A stretch of 19,257 nt of DNA from an uncultured Clostridia bacterium (GTDB taxonomy: Bacteria > Bacillota > Clostridia > Oscillospirales > Ruminococcaceae): NCBI GenBank assembly GCA_947588775.1, contig CANPZQ010000025.1, positions 1 to 19,257 of the forward strand. Direction: 5' to 3'. Made by a program: the position numbers and the translations under genes. Shown here one piece after another: positions 1 through 8,101 of this stretch. The first letter of the stretch is position 1, and the number at the start of each line of letters is the position of its first letter. Below the pieces are notes generated by a model. The model was not told where the DNA came from and did no database searches. It saw nothing but the letters and a program-made list of their open reading frames with translations.

Positions 1-1749
1 ACCATCGGCGCGGGAACCGTTTTGATGCCGTTCGGCGGAAAAAATCAGCTCACGCCGATTCAGGCGATGGTGCAGAAGATTTCCGTCGAGAAAAAACACA
101 CCGACGACTGCTCCTTTATGGCTTGGGGCTACAACCCCTATCTCACCGAGCAGAGCCCCTATCACGGCGCGTATTCGGCGGTTGTCGAGTCGGTTTCAAA
201 GCTGATTGCGACGGGTGCGGAATTTAACGACGTTTATTTAACATTCCAGGAGTATTTCGAGCACCCCGGCCGCGACCCGAAGCGTTGGGGAAAGCCGCTC
301 GCCGCCCTTTTGGGAGCTTTTAAGGCGCAGCTTGAGCTCGGAATCGGGGCCATCGGCGGCAAGGATTCGATGAGCGGAAGCTTTGAGAACCTCGACGTTC
401 CGCCGACGCTCGTTTCCTTCGCCGTCACAACCGGAAAAACCGGCGACGTTGTATCTCCGGAATTCAAGGCGGCGGGCCACCGCGTCGCGCTGATTGAACC
501 GGAATATGACGAAAACGGGCTGCCCGTTACTTCCTCGCTCATGGCGGTTTATTCCGAAGTGACCGGGCTTCTGAGAAGCAAAAAGGCCGTCGCGGCGTAT
601 ACGCCCTGCATCGGCGGCGTTGCGGAAGCCGTCCTAAAAATGGCAATCGGCAACGGCGTCGGCTTTGAGTTCGACGGGGGGATTTCGCTCGACGAGCTGT
701 TTGAGCTGAAATGCGGCGCGTTCATTTTGGAGTTTGAAAGCGGCTGCGACGTCGGAAAAACCGTCGGTTTCACAAATGAAAGCGGAAAAATCGCATACAA
801 GGGCGAGGAAATCAGCCTTGACGAACTCTTAAATAAATACGAGGACAGGCTCGAGGGCGTTTACAGCTGCAACATCGAACAGGGCGGCGAAAAGCCCGTG
901 AATATAAGCTTTGACGGAAGAAAATCCGCCTCCCCCGCCGTCAAAACCGCGAAGCCGAAGGTGCTGATTCCGGCGTTCCCGGGGACGAACTGCGAATACG
1001 ACAGCGCGAAGGCGATGCGCGACGCGGGCGCGGAACCGGTCGTCACGGTTATCAACAACCTGTCGGCTGCGGGGATTTCCGAGAGCGTGGAAAAATTTGC
1101 CGAAGAGCTTAAAACCGCGCAGATGATATTCATTCCGGGCGGTTTCTCGGGCGGCGACGAACCGGACGGCTCCGCGAAGTTTATCTGCGCCTTCTTCAGA
1201 AACCGCGCAATCCGCGAAGAGGTAATGAACCTTCTTAACAAACGCGACGGGCTTATCTGCGGCATCTGCAACGGCTTCCAGGCACTCATCAAGCTCGGGC
1301 TTGTGACATACGGCGAAATTCTCGACGCTGACCCGTCCTTCCCGACGCTCACGTTCAACACAATCTCGCGGCACCAGTCGCGAATCGTCAGGACGAGAAT
1401 AGCCTCGAATATGTCGCCATGGCTTAGAAACGTCAACGTCGGCGATATTATCAACGTCCCGATTTCGCACGGCGAGGGAAGGTTCCTCGCGAGCGACGAG
1501 ATGATTAAAAAGCTTATTGAAAACGGTCAGGTCGCCACACAGTATGTCGACCTCGACGGCAACGCGACCTCGGACATCCGCTTCAACCCGAACAACTCAA
1601 GCTGCGCCATCGAGGGCATAACCTCTCCGGACGGCAGAGTTTTCGGAAAGATGGGGCATTCCGAGAGAATCGGCGCGGGGCTCTATAAAAACGTCCCCGG
1701 AAACTACGACATCGGCATGTTCAGGGCCGCAGTTGAGTACTTTAAGTAA
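1..1749 (+). CDS. purL: Phosphoribosylformylglycinamidine synthase, C-terminal part (5' end outside the window)
   Basis: This enzyme makes FGAM from FGAR, glutamine and ATP in purine synthesis, in the cytoplasm. The frame is open from base 1, so the gene starts upstream; 582 residues are visible. The first ~310 residues are the second half of the synthetase region, including a glycine-rich GIGAIGGKDSMSG stretch (near bases 340-378). After a short linker, the class I glutaminase domain begins near base 955 (KVLIPAFPGTNCEYDSA). The nucleophile Cys sits in GICNGFQ (codon 1267-1269), and the downstream His and Glu are in GHSERIG (1657-1665). This is the large fused PurL, not the separate PurL/PurQ/PurS set; the sequence resembles the clostridial type of about 1,200 residues, so roughly half is present. 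No intrinsic terminator with a clear T-run follows. Identification is firm. Confidence 0.97.
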   Translation, partial: TIGAGTVLMPFGGKNQLTPIQAMVQKISVEKKHTDDCSFMAWGYNPYLTEQSPYHGAYSAVVESVSKLIATGAEFNDVYLTFQEYFEHPGRDPKRWGKPLAALLGAFKAQLELGIGAIGGKDSMSGSFENLDVPPTLVSFAVTTGKTGDVVSPEFKAAGHRVALIEPEYDENGLPVTSSLMAVYSEVTGLLRSKKAVAAYTPCIGGVAEAVLKMAIGNGVGFEFDGGISLDELFELKCGAFILEFESGCDVGKTVGFTNESGKIAYKGEEISLDELLNKYEDRLEGVYSCNIEQGGEKPVNISFDGRKSASPAVKTAKPKVLIPAFPGTNCEYDSAKAMRDAGAEPVVTVINNLSAAGISESVEKFAEELKTAQMIFIPGGFSGGDEPDGSAKFICAFFRNRAIREEVMNLLNKRDGLICGICNGFQALIKLGLVTYGEILDADPSFPTLTFNTISRHQSRIVRTRIASNMSPWLRNVNVGDIINVPISHGEGRFLASDEMIKKLIENGQVATQYVDLDGNATSDIRFNPNNSSCAIEGITSPDGRVFGKMGHSERIGAGLYKNVPGNYDIGMFRAAVEYFK

Positions 1750-1755
1750 AATTCG

Positions 1756-1907
1756 CCGCCCCGGGGCAGTATTTTTCCCAATAATTAAGGGACAAGGACT
1801 GCAACGGGGCGGGAAACTACGCTATGAATCAAAAAAATAGGGCAAAAAAATGGTTTCGCGCGCTGAAAGATTTTGGCTGATAGGTGAGATGGCGCGCGGG
1901 GCTGATA
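1756..1907. repeat. Inverted and direct repeats in the purL-hisZ spacer
   Basis: Three elements are directly visible. CCGCCCCG (1756-1763) is complementary to CGGGGCGG (1805-1812), and between them CAGT (1767-1770)/ACTG (1798-1801) and CCC (1777-1779)/GGG (1789-1791) can pair inside. CGCGCGC (1857-1863) is complementary to GCGCGCG (1892-1898). GGCTGATA occurs twice, at 1875-1882 and 1900-1907. The arms could fold in the purL 3' transcript or bind a regulator. No run of U follows either stem, so they are not canonical intrinsic terminators. Function is unknown. Confidence 0.4.
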
Positions 1908-1912
1908 AATTA

Positions 1913-1951
1913 TTTTGTTTAAATCTACAAAATTTTCGGAACATTGAAAAT
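1913..1951. promoter_or_regulatory. Two 6-8-6 inverted repeats just upstream of the his promoter
   Basis: TTTTGT (1913-1918) faces ACAAAA (1927-1932), and ATTTTC (1932-1937) faces GAAAAT (1946-1951). Each pair is separated by 8 bases, and the centres are 19 bases apart, about two helical turns. They end 5 bases before the -35 hexamer of the his promoter. They could be regulator sites or simply an AT-rich UP-like element; symmetric 6-mers arise readily in AT-rich DNA, so confidence is low. Confidence 0.3.
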
Positions 1952-1956
1952 AATGC

Positions 1957-1985
1957 TTGACTTTAGTCTGCTACTATGATAAAAT
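1957..1985 (+). promoter_or_regulatory. Sigma-A-type promoter of the his operon
   Basis: TTGACT (1957-1962), a 17-base spacer and TAAAAT (1980-1985) form a near-consensus promoter, with an extended -10 TGA at 1977-1979. The expected start near 1992 leaves a leader of only about 20-25 bases before the hisZ ATG at 2015. That is too short for a T-box or a leader-peptide attenuator, so control would have to act at initiation. The hisZ ribosome site AGGAG is at 2006-2010. Confidence 0.75.
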
Positions 1986-2014
1986 ACATGTAACAAAACG
2001 AAAGCAGGAGCAAA

Positions 2015-3100
2015 ATGGAATTTTCACAAAGCGAGCTGAACCGCCGCCTCAGAGGCGTTTTTGAGCGTGCAGGGTATCGGCGGTACCGGATGTCGAAATT
2101 CGAGGAATACGACCTTTACGCGCAAAATAAGGACTTTTTGGTGTCGGAAAACGTGCTTACCTTCACCGACCTCGACGGCCGGCTGATGGCGTTGAAGCCC
2201 GACGTAACGCTTTCCATCGTTAAAAACTGCCCGACCGAGGGCATCGAGAAGCTCTATTACCATGAAAACGTCTATCGCGCCGCCGGGCTGAGCTTTCGCG
2301 AAATCGCGCAGGCGGGGCTTGAGTGCATCGGCGAAATTGATGAATACTCCGTTTGCGAGGTGCTGGCACTTGCCGCCGAAAGCCTTGAAACAATCTCGGA
2401 AAACTGCGAGCTTGCGGTTTCGCACCTCGGGATTTTCAGAGATGCGCTGAGAAACGCAGGGCTTCAGGATGCATCACAAAGCGAGGTTTTTCGCCTTACG
2501 GGAGAAAAAAACTTCGGGGAGCTTGAAAAATATCTTGAAAAACAGGAAATTCCGGAAAAATTCTCGGAGAAAATTCTCAGGCTTGCCGCTATAGATTTGC
2601 CGGCCGCAGAGGCGTCAAAAGAATTAAAAGAAGTCTTGGACGGGCTTGCCGAAAAAGAAAGTATTGATTTATTCTCAGAAACATGCGACTTTCTCGGCGG
2701 CGAGTTCCCGAGGACCGTCAGGGTCGATTTTTCAACCGTCGGCGACCTCAGATACTACAGCGGAATTTTTTTCAAGGGCTACGTCGACGGCGTGCCGACC
2801 GGCGTTCTGAGCGGCGGACAGTACGACGGGCTGATGAAAAAGCTTCGGAAGCCCGCGCGTGCAATCGGTTTCGCGCTTTACCTTGACGCGCTCGAGCCCC
2901 TCTTTAATGACGGAGCGGACGGCGGCGCAGATATATTGCTCCTCTATCCTGAAAAAGCGTCGGCAAGGACTGTTTTTGAGTATAAAAAAATGCTTTCAAG
3001 AAACGGTGAAACCGTCTGCGCGATGCGTTTAAAGCCGCATGGGAAGCGATTTAAAAAGGTTTATATGATTACCGAAGGCGGGGTGCTTCAGGTTGAGTGA
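2015..3100 (+). CDS. hisZ: ATP phosphoribosyltransferase regulatory subunit
   Basis: HisZ is a paralogue of histidyl-tRNA synthetase that has lost aminoacylation. It binds the short HisG to form the active, histidine-inhibited ATP phosphoribosyltransferase, step one of histidine synthesis. The 361-residue protein has a class II synthetase-like N-terminal region (ERAGYRRYRMSKFEEYDLY, then LMALKPDVTLSIVKN and LYYHENVYR) and a central DLRYYSGIFFKGY block as in HisRS folds. It lacks the C-terminal anticodon-binding domain of true HisRS. The ATG at 2015 follows AGGAG at 2006-2010. It is the first gene of the his operon, and its last 8 bases overlap hisG, which fits a heteromeric partner. Its position before a short hisG makes the call secure. 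Confidence 0.94.
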   Translation: MEFSQSELNRRLRGVFERAGYRRYRMSKFEEYDLYAQNKDFLVSENVLTFTDLDGRLMALKPDVTLSIVKNCPTEGIEKLYYHENVYRAAGLSFREIAQAGLECIGEIDEYSVCEVLALAAESLETISENCELAVSHLGIFRDALRNAGLQDASQSEVFRLTGEKNFGELEKYLEKQEIPEKFSEKILRLAAIDLPAAEASKELKEVLDGLAEKESIDLFSETCDFLGGEFPRTVRVDFSTVGDLRYYSGIFFKGYVDGVPTGVLSGGQYDGLMKKLRKPARAIGFALYLDALEPLFNDGADGGADILLLYPEKASARTVFEYKKMLSRNGETVCAMRLKPHGKRFKKVYMITEGGVLQVE

Positions 3101-3725
3101 CTTAATTAACGTTGCCCTGCCCAAAGGACGGCTCGGTGACAGCGTTTACGAGCTGTTCGCCGCTGCGGGGTACCGCTGTCCAGAGATTGAAAACCCCGGG
3201 CGAAGGCTGACTTTCGAGAACCCGGAGGCGGACGTTCGCTACTTTTGGGTCAAGCCCTCCGACGTTGCGATTTACGTTGAAAAGGGCGCGGCAGACATCG
3301 GGGTTGCGGGAAAAGATATTTTACTTGAATATCAACCTGACGTCTATGAGCTTTTGGACGTAGGCCTCGGAAGGTGCAAAATGGCTGTCGCGGCCCCGAA
3401 GGAATTTACCGACGAACGCGAAAAAACGCTGAAAGTCGCGACAAAATTTGCTAACGTTGCTAAGAAATATTACTCGCAGCTCGGGCGCGACATCGAAATA
3501 ATTAAGTTAAACGGGTCAATTGAGCTTGCGCCGATTCTCGGGCTTTCCGACGTGATTGTTGACATCGTGGAAACCGGCGCGACGCTGCGCCAAAACAATC
3601 TTGAAGTGAAATCGACGCTGTTTGAAGTTTCCGCGAGGTTAATCGCAAACAAGGCGAGCTACCGCTTCAAGCGTGAAAAGATAAATGAAATTAAGAAACA
3701 AATCTCTGCTATAAAAGGAGAATAA
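3093..3725 (+). CDS. hisG: ATP phosphoribosyltransferase, short catalytic subunit
   Basis: HisG joins ATP and PRPP to make phosphoribosyl-ATP, the committed step of histidine synthesis. At 210 residues it is the short form, lacking the ~80-residue C-terminal regulatory domain of the long form, and so depends on the adjacent HisZ. Family blocks are clear: N-terminal NVALPKGRLGD, DIGVAGKDIL, and the PRPP-binding region DVIVDIVETGATLRQNNL. The start is a TTG at 3093 overlapping the hisZ stop by 8 bases. No ATG or GTG lies near the conserved N terminus, so the TTG is well supported. A weak purine-rich site (AAGGCGGGG, 3075-3083) lies about 9 bases upstream. The unusual start plus overlap suggests coupling to hisZ translation. 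Confidence 0.96.
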   Translation: MSDLINVALPKGRLGDSVYELFAAAGYRCPEIENPGRRLTFENPEADVRYFWVKPSDVAIYVEKGAADIGVAGKDILLEYQPDVYELLDVGLGRCKMAVAAPKEFTDEREKTLKVATKFANVAKKYYSQLGRDIEIIKLNGSIELAPILGLSDVIVDIVETGATLRQNNLEVKSTLFEVSARLIANKASYRFKREKINEIKKQISAIKGE

Positions 3726-3732
3726 ATCAATT

Positions 3733-5013
3733 ATGATTAAAATTTTGAGAGCCGCATATACTCCCCCGGAAAAGCTTTTTGAAAGGGCTGTTAATACCGG
3801 CGACGTTGCCGATACCGTGCGCGAGATTATTGATAATGTGCAGAAAAACGGCGATAAAGCATTGTTTGAATATACCGAAAAATTTGACAAAGCTAAGCTT
3901 TCGACGCTTGAAGTAAGCGATAAGGAAATCGAGGAAGCGGTTAATGAAGTTGAACCTTCATTCTTAGAAATAATCAAAGAGGCAGCAGAGAATATCCACG
4001 AATTTCACAAAAATCAGTTAAGAAGCGGATTTATTGTTTCAAACAAACCCGGCGTTGTAATGGGGCAGAAAGTCATGCCATTGGAAAAGGTTGGCATTTA
4101 TGTTCCTGGCGGCACGGCGGCTTATCCGTCAACCGTATTAATGAACGCCGTCCCCGCGAAGCTTGCGGGCTGCGCTGAAATCGTCATGGTCACGCCCTGC
4201 AACCCCGACGGAAGCATCATGCCGGAGATTTTGTGCGCTGCTAAAGTTGCGGGAGTTACCAGAATTTTCAAAATTGGCGGTGCCCAGGCAGTCGCAGCAC
4301 TCGCCTACGGCACGGAAACAGTGCCGCGCGTCGACAAAATCGTAGGGCCGGGAAACCGGTATGTTGCCGAGGCAAAACGGCAGGTTTTCGGACAGGTCGC
4401 TATCGACATGATTGCCGGGCCGAGCGAGATTTTGGTGATTGCCGACAGAACAGCAAACCCGCGATTTTTGGCCGCCGATATGCTCTCGCAGGCCGAACAC
4501 GACAAGCTTGCAACCGCTGTTTTGATAACGGATTCAGAAGAAATTGCTACTGAAACAGCTAAGGAAATTGAAATTCAGCTTAGCAGTTTATCTCGTGAGG
4601 AAATCGCGCGTGCTTCAATCGAAAATAACGGGAAAATTATTGTTGTAAAGAGCATTTCCGAGGCCGTGAAAATTGCAAACGAAATTGCTCCAGAGCACCT
4701 TGAAATATGCACCGAAAGGCCGTTTGATTTGCTTAGTGAGATTAAAAATGCAGGTTCGATTTTCCTTGGGAACAGCTGTCCCGAGCCGCTTGGAGATTAC
4801 ATTGCAGGACCGAATCATACGCTACCGACAAGCGGAACGGCGCGATTTTCAAGCCCGCTTTCAGTCGACGATTTCGTGAAAAAATCTCAGTTTACTTACT
4901 TTACTGATGAGGCATTCGCCGATGTTGCTGAAAAAGTTGCGGCTTTTGCTGAAAAAGAGGGATTCGGGGCTCATGCAAGAAGTGCAATAATCAGAATTGA
5001 TAATAAAACTTAA
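3733..5013 (+). CDS. hisD: Histidinol dehydrogenase
   Basis: HisD is a zinc enzyme that oxidises L-histidinol to L-histidine in two NAD-dependent steps, the last reactions of the pathway. The 426 residues are full length. Zinc ligands and catalytic residues can be placed by family motif: Gln253 and His256 (MLSQAEHD), Glu321 and His322 (APEHLEI), Asp355 (EPLGDYIAGPNH) and His414 (GFGAHARSA). The signature KIVGPGNRYVAEAKRQVFG is at residues 202-220. AGGAG at 3716-3720, just before the hisG stop, sits 12 bases upstream of the ATG, slightly long. Composition changes sharply inside the gene: line 4141-4200 has 39 G/C of 60, line 4621-4680 only 22 of 60. A 115-base gap precedes hisC, the longest in the operon. 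Confidence 0.97.
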   Translation: MIKILRAAYTPPEKLFERAVNTGDVADTVREIIDNVQKNGDKALFEYTEKFDKAKLSTLEVSDKEIEEAVNEVEPSFLEIIKEAAENIHEFHKNQLRSGFIVSNKPGVVMGQKVMPLEKVGIYVPGGTAAYPSTVLMNAVPAKLAGCAEIVMVTPCNPDGSIMPEILCAAKVAGVTRIFKIGGAQAVAALAYGTETVPRVDKIVGPGNRYVAEAKRQVFGQVAIDMIAGPSEILVIADRTANPRFLAADMLSQAEHDKLATAVLITDSEEIATETAKEIEIQLSSLSREEIARASIENNGKIIVVKSISEAVKIANEIAPEHLEICTERPFDLLSEIKNAGSIFLGNSCPEPLGDYIAGPNHTLPTSGTARFSSPLSVDDFVKKSQFTYFTDEAFADVAEKVAAFAEKEGFGAHARSAIIRIDNKT

Positions 5014-5072
5014 TAGCTTGTATGTTTATTTGTCTTGCTATATTTTCTCAATGATTTAAAAAATTGGTCTTT

Positions 5073-5101
5073 TTGTTGTATGTATTAAGAAAATTTAATA
5101 T
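5073..5101 (+). promoter_or_regulatory. Possible weak internal promoter in the hisD-hisC gap
   Basis: The AT-rich gap between hisD and hisC contains TTGTTG (5073-5078), a 17-base spacer and TAATAT (5096-5101), about 27 bases before the hisC ATG. A second, poorer candidate is TTGTAT (5018-5023) with TATATT (5039-5044) at 15 bases spacing. The rest of this operon is tightly packed, so an unusually long gap here could hold a secondary promoter. AT-rich DNA produces such matches by chance. Confidence 0.25.
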
Positions 5102-5128
5102 CAAATTTATAGTTTGTGTGGTGAAATA

Positions 5129-6193
5129 ATGTCGCGATTTTTACGTAATGATTTGGAAAATTTGGCTCCATATGTGCCGGGCGAGCAACCGTCCGACCGC
5201 AAATATATCAAGCTGAACACGAACGAATCGCCATTCCCGCCGTCGCCGAAGGCGATTGCGGCAGCAGCGCGTGCAGCGGAAAATTTGCGGCTTTACCCGC
5301 CACTCGACGGTGGCCCGCTGAGAAAAATGTTAGCTGAAAAGTTTGGCTTGACCGAAGCGGAAGTGGCCGTCACGAACGGCTCCGACGAAGCTTTGAACTT
5401 CATTTTTAAGGCTTTTTGCTCGCTCGACTCCCCTGCCGCATTCGCCGACATCACCTACGGGTTTTACTCGGTTTTTGCGGAGTTGAACGGCGTTCCGTAC
5501 GACATTATTCCTTTAAAAAGCGACTTTTCGCTCAACCCGACGGACTACATGGGCATTCATCGGAACATTTTTATTGCGAATCCGAACGCGCCGACCGGGC
5601 TTGCAATTTCGCTTAATGATATTGAAGAAATTGCCGATTCCAACCCCGAGAATATTATTGTAGTTGATGAAGCATATGTTGATTTTGGCTCTGATAGTGC
5701 AGTAAATATTCTGAGGGAACATCAAAACTTAATTGTTGTGCAAACTTTCTCAAAATCACGCTCACTGGCGGGCGCAAGAGTTGGATTTATGTTTGCAGCT
5801 CCGGATATAATCAATGATATATATAGAATAATTTACTCAACAAACCCATATAACATTTCTATGATTAACATGGCGGCGGCGATGGGCGCGCTTGAAGATG
5901 AGGAGTATACAAAAGCTAACTGTTTAAAGATTATTTCGACAAGAGAGAAAACCGAAAATGCCTTAAAAAAGCTTGGTTTTACCGTAATTCCGTCAAAAAC
6001 TAATTTTATTTTTGCTTCATATGATGGTATCGACGGCAAAGTTTTATATAGCGAATTAAAGAATCGTGGGATACTTGTCAGGCATTTTGATAAAGACAGA
6101 ATCAGTCAATTTTTGCGCATAACAATTGGTACTGAAAAGCAAATGGAACAGCTTATAAATAATCTTAGCAACATAATTAAATGCGGAGGATAA
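5129..6193 (+). CDS. hisC: Histidinol-phosphate aminotransferase
   Basis: HisC is a PLP-dependent fold-type I aminotransferase that converts imidazole-acetol phosphate and glutamate to histidinol phosphate. From the ATG at 5129 the protein has 354 residues, the usual HisC length. The PLP lysine is Lys209 in QTFSKSRSLAGARVGF. Other cofactor residues are in NPNAPTG (151-157) and VVDEAYVDF (178-186, Asp180 and Tyr183). The frame stays open to a TTG at 5114, but ATG 5129 fits the family N terminus and has GGTGA at 5120-5124. The HisD-HisC-HisB order supports HisC over a tyrosine or aspartate aminotransferase. Composition shifts midway: line 5401-5460 has 33 G/C of 60, line 5701-5760 has 19 of 60. 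Confidence 0.95.
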   Translation: MSRFLRNDLENLAPYVPGEQPSDRKYIKLNTNESPFPPSPKAIAAAARAAENLRLYPPLDGGPLRKMLAEKFGLTEAEVAVTNGSDEALNFIFKAFCSLDSPAAFADITYGFYSVFAELNGVPYDIIPLKSDFSLNPTDYMGIHRNIFIANPNAPTGLAISLNDIEEIADSNPENIIVVDEAYVDFGSDSAVNILREHQNLIVVQTFSKSRSLAGARVGFMFAAPDIINDIYRIIYSTNPYNISMINMAAAMGALEDEEYTKANCLKIISTREKTENALKKLGFTVIPSKTNFIFASYDGIDGKVLYSELKNRGILVRHFDKDRISQFLRITIGTEKQMEQLINNLSNIIKCGG

Positions 6194-6194
6194 A

Positions 6195-6782
6195 ATGCGA
6201 ACTTCACAAATAAATCGCGAAACTAACGAAACTAAAATATCATTATATATCAATCTTGACGGAACCGGGCAAAGCACAATTGATACCGGCATCGGATTTT
6301 TTAATCACATGCTTACGCTCTTTTCAAAGCATTCCGGTTATGACCTGAATCTCACTTGCCGCGGCGACATCGACGTTGATTATCATCACTCTGTCGAGGA
6401 CGTCGGAATTGTTCTCGGCCAGGCGATTTGTGAGGCTCTCGGCAAAAAACGCGGCATCAGACGGTATGGCAACGCGCTGATTCCGATGGACGAGGCACTC
6501 GTTCAGACGGCGGTCGACATCTCCGGCAGGAGTTTTTTGGTTTTTGGGCTTGAGATTCCTTCACAAAAAGTTGGCAATTTTGATACTGAGCTTGTCGAAG
6601 AATTTTTCAGTGCATTAACGCGTGAAGCCAAACTTACCCTAAATATGCAGCAAATTTCGGGTAAAAACTCGCATCACATCATTGAAGCGGCTTTTAAGTC
6701 TTTCGCAAGGGCGATGCGCGCTGCAACCGAGCCTGACCCGCGATTTTCAGATGCGATTCCCTCGACCAAGGGGGCGTTGTGA
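6195..6782 (+). CDS. hisB: Imidazoleglycerol-phosphate dehydratase (monofunctional)
   Basis: HisB removes water from imidazole-glycerol phosphate to give imidazole-acetol phosphate, using two manganese ions per site. The 195-residue chain is the monofunctional form, without the N-terminal histidinol-phosphatase domain of the enterobacterial enzyme; phosphatase activity comes from the PHP protein at the operon's end. The paired repeat-like metal motifs are intact: GIGFFNHML with DYHHSVED (62-69), and later SGKNSHHIIEAAFK (155-168). GGAGGA at 6185-6190 spans the end of hisC and serves the ATG at 6195, one base after the hisC stop. The stop overlaps the next start by one base (TGATG). Confidence 0.97.
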   Translation: MRTSQINRETNETKISLYINLDGTGQSTIDTGIGFFNHMLTLFSKHSGYDLNLTCRGDIDVDYHHSVEDVGIVLGQAICEALGKKRGIRRYGNALIPMDEALVQTAVDISGRSFLVFGLEIPSQKVGNFDTELVEEFFSALTREAKLTLNMQQISGKNSHHIIEAAFKSFARAMRAATEPDPRFSDAIPSTKGAL

Positions 6783-7384
6783 TGCTCGGGATTGTCGACT
6801 ACGGCGTCGGGAACCTTTTTTCGCTCTGTTCATCGCTTTCGAAAATTGGCATTGATTCTAAAATTTGCTCGAGGCCGAGTGAATTAAAAGATGTAAGTAA
6901 ACTAATTTTACCGGGTGTCGGAGCTTTTGGTGACGCGGTAGATAAACTTCATAAAACCGGACTTTTTGATGAAATATTAAATGAAGCTAAAAAAGGAAAA
7001 CCAATTCTTGGCATTTGTTTGGGGATGCAGTTGTTATTTAATAAAAGTTATGAATTTGGCGAGCATGACGGCCTCGGTTTGATTGAAGGAGAAGTTAGAC
7101 CGCTTAAAGAAATTCTGCCAAGGGAAGCAAAAATCCCTCATATTGGGTGGAATGAAATTAGTTTTTATAATCATGCTTTGTTTAATGAAATAAATCAAAA
7201 TTCCGACGTTTATTTTGTTCACTCATTTTACGGAATTATGTCTAAAAATGTAATTGCAACAACTGATTATTATGAAAAGTTTACTGCAGCAGTTGCAAAA
7301 GATACTGTTATGGGATGTCAGTTTCACCCCGAAAAAAGCGGAAAAATAGGGCTGAAAATACTTAAAAACTTTTGTGAGATGTGA
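6782..7384 (+). CDS. hisH: Imidazole glycerol phosphate synthase, glutaminase subunit
   Basis: HisH is a class I glutamine amidotransferase that supplies ammonia through a channel to HisF. The catalytic triad is visible as Cys79 (LGICLGMQLLF), His182 and Glu184 (GCQFHPEKSG); the YGVGN and PGVGAFGDA blocks near the N terminus are typical. The chosen ATG at 6782 shares one base with the hisB stop and follows AAGGGGG (6768-6774) by 7 bases, giving 200 residues. The GTG directly before it (6779) would add one residue. From about base 6840 on, the gene is AT-rich (20 G/C of 60 in 7261-7320), unlike its GC-rich first 60 bases. Confidence 0.96.
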   Translation: MLGIVDYGVGNLFSLCSSLSKIGIDSKICSRPSELKDVSKLILPGVGAFGDAVDKLHKTGLFDEILNEAKKGKPILGICLGMQLLFNKSYEFGEHDGLGLIEGEVRPLKEILPREAKIPHIGWNEISFYNHALFNEINQNSDVYFVHSFYGIMSKNVIATTDYYEKFTAAVAKDTVMGCQFHPEKSGKIGLKILKNFCEM

Positions 7385-7387
7385 TAT

Positions 7388-8101
7388 ATGAAAATATTTC
7401 CTGCAATTGATTTGTTTGACGGAAAGGCTGTAAGACTCAGAAAAGGCGACTATAACGAAATGACGGTTTACAGCGAAAATCCGGTTGAAATTGCGATTGA
7501 TTTTAAAAATAAAGGGACAAAATTTATCCACATTGTTGACCTTGAGGGTGCAAAAGATGGCTACACTAAAAATTTAGATTCTTTATCAAAAATATTATCG
7601 GTTCCGGGATTATTTTGCGAAGTAGGCGGGGGAATTCGGAATTTACAAACCATTGAAAAGATATTGTCGATGGGGGCATCAAGAGTTATTCTCGGAACTG
7701 CTGCAGTGGAAAATGTAAATTTTTTGAAAGAAGCAATAAATCAATTTGATAATCATATTGCTGTTGGAGCAGATATAAAAAAAGGATTTATTGCAATAAA
7801 AGGTTGGCTAAGTGAGTCAAACATATCCTTAAATGAATTTGCAAAAAAGATGCAGGATTTGGGCGTTAAAACCATGATTTGCACCGATATTAGCCGCGAC
7901 GGTGAACTTAAAGGGGCTAATATAGAGCTTTATAAAATGTTAAAAAATGATTTTTCAATGGAAATTATTGCATCGGGCGGGGTGACAACGCTTAATGAAA
8001 TAAAAACACTTAAGGAAGCCGGGGTCGACGGAGCCATAATTGGTAAGGCATATTATGAGAATAAAATTAGTTTAGAAGATGCGATTAAGCTTTCTGAATG
8101 A
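7388..8101 (+). CDS. hisA: Phosphoribosylformimino-5-aminoimidazole carboxamide ribotide isomerase
   Basis: HisA is a (beta/alpha)8-barrel isomerase that converts ProFAR to PRFAR, the substrate of HisF. The 237 residues cover the full barrel. The two catalytic aspartates, one on each half barrel, are Asp8 (FPAIDLFDGKAVRL) and Asp167 (ICTDISRDGELKGAN). Phosphate-binding glycine turns are seen at EVGGGIRN (78-85) and ASGGV in the C-terminal half. The ATG at 7388 comes 3 bases after the hisH stop with only a weak GTGA-like site, so translation is probably coupled. The Asp pair and the separate hisF next door distinguish it from HisF. The gene is among the most AT-rich in the window. Confidence 0.96.
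   Translation: MKIFPAIDLFDGKAVRLRKGDYNEMTVYSENPVEIAIDFKNKGTKFIHIVDLEGAKDGYTKNLDSLSKILSVPGLFCEVGGGIRNLQTIEKILSMGASRVILGTAAVENVNFLKEAINQFDNHIAVGADIKKGFIAIKGWLSESNISLNEFAKKMQDLGVKTMICTDISRDGELKGANIELYKMLKNDFSMEIIASGGVTTLNEIKTLKEAGVDGAIIGKAYYENKISLEDAIKLSE

Noticed and set aside
829..1470. Minus-strand open frames of 213 and 197 codons
   Set aside because: They are antisense to the PurL glutaminase domain, with no recognisable motif, promoter or ribosome site.
1758..1767. GCCCCGGGGC palindrome after purL as an intrinsic terminator
   Set aside because: A loopless 10-base palindrome cannot form a useful hairpin by itself, and the T-run behind it is short and broken. It was kept only as part of the larger repeat set.
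1750..2014. Histidine T-box or leader-peptide attenuator before hisZ
   Set aside because: No T-box core sequence, no run of His codons and no terminator hairpin with a T-run near hisZ. The promoter at 1957-1985 leaves only about 20-25 bases of leader.
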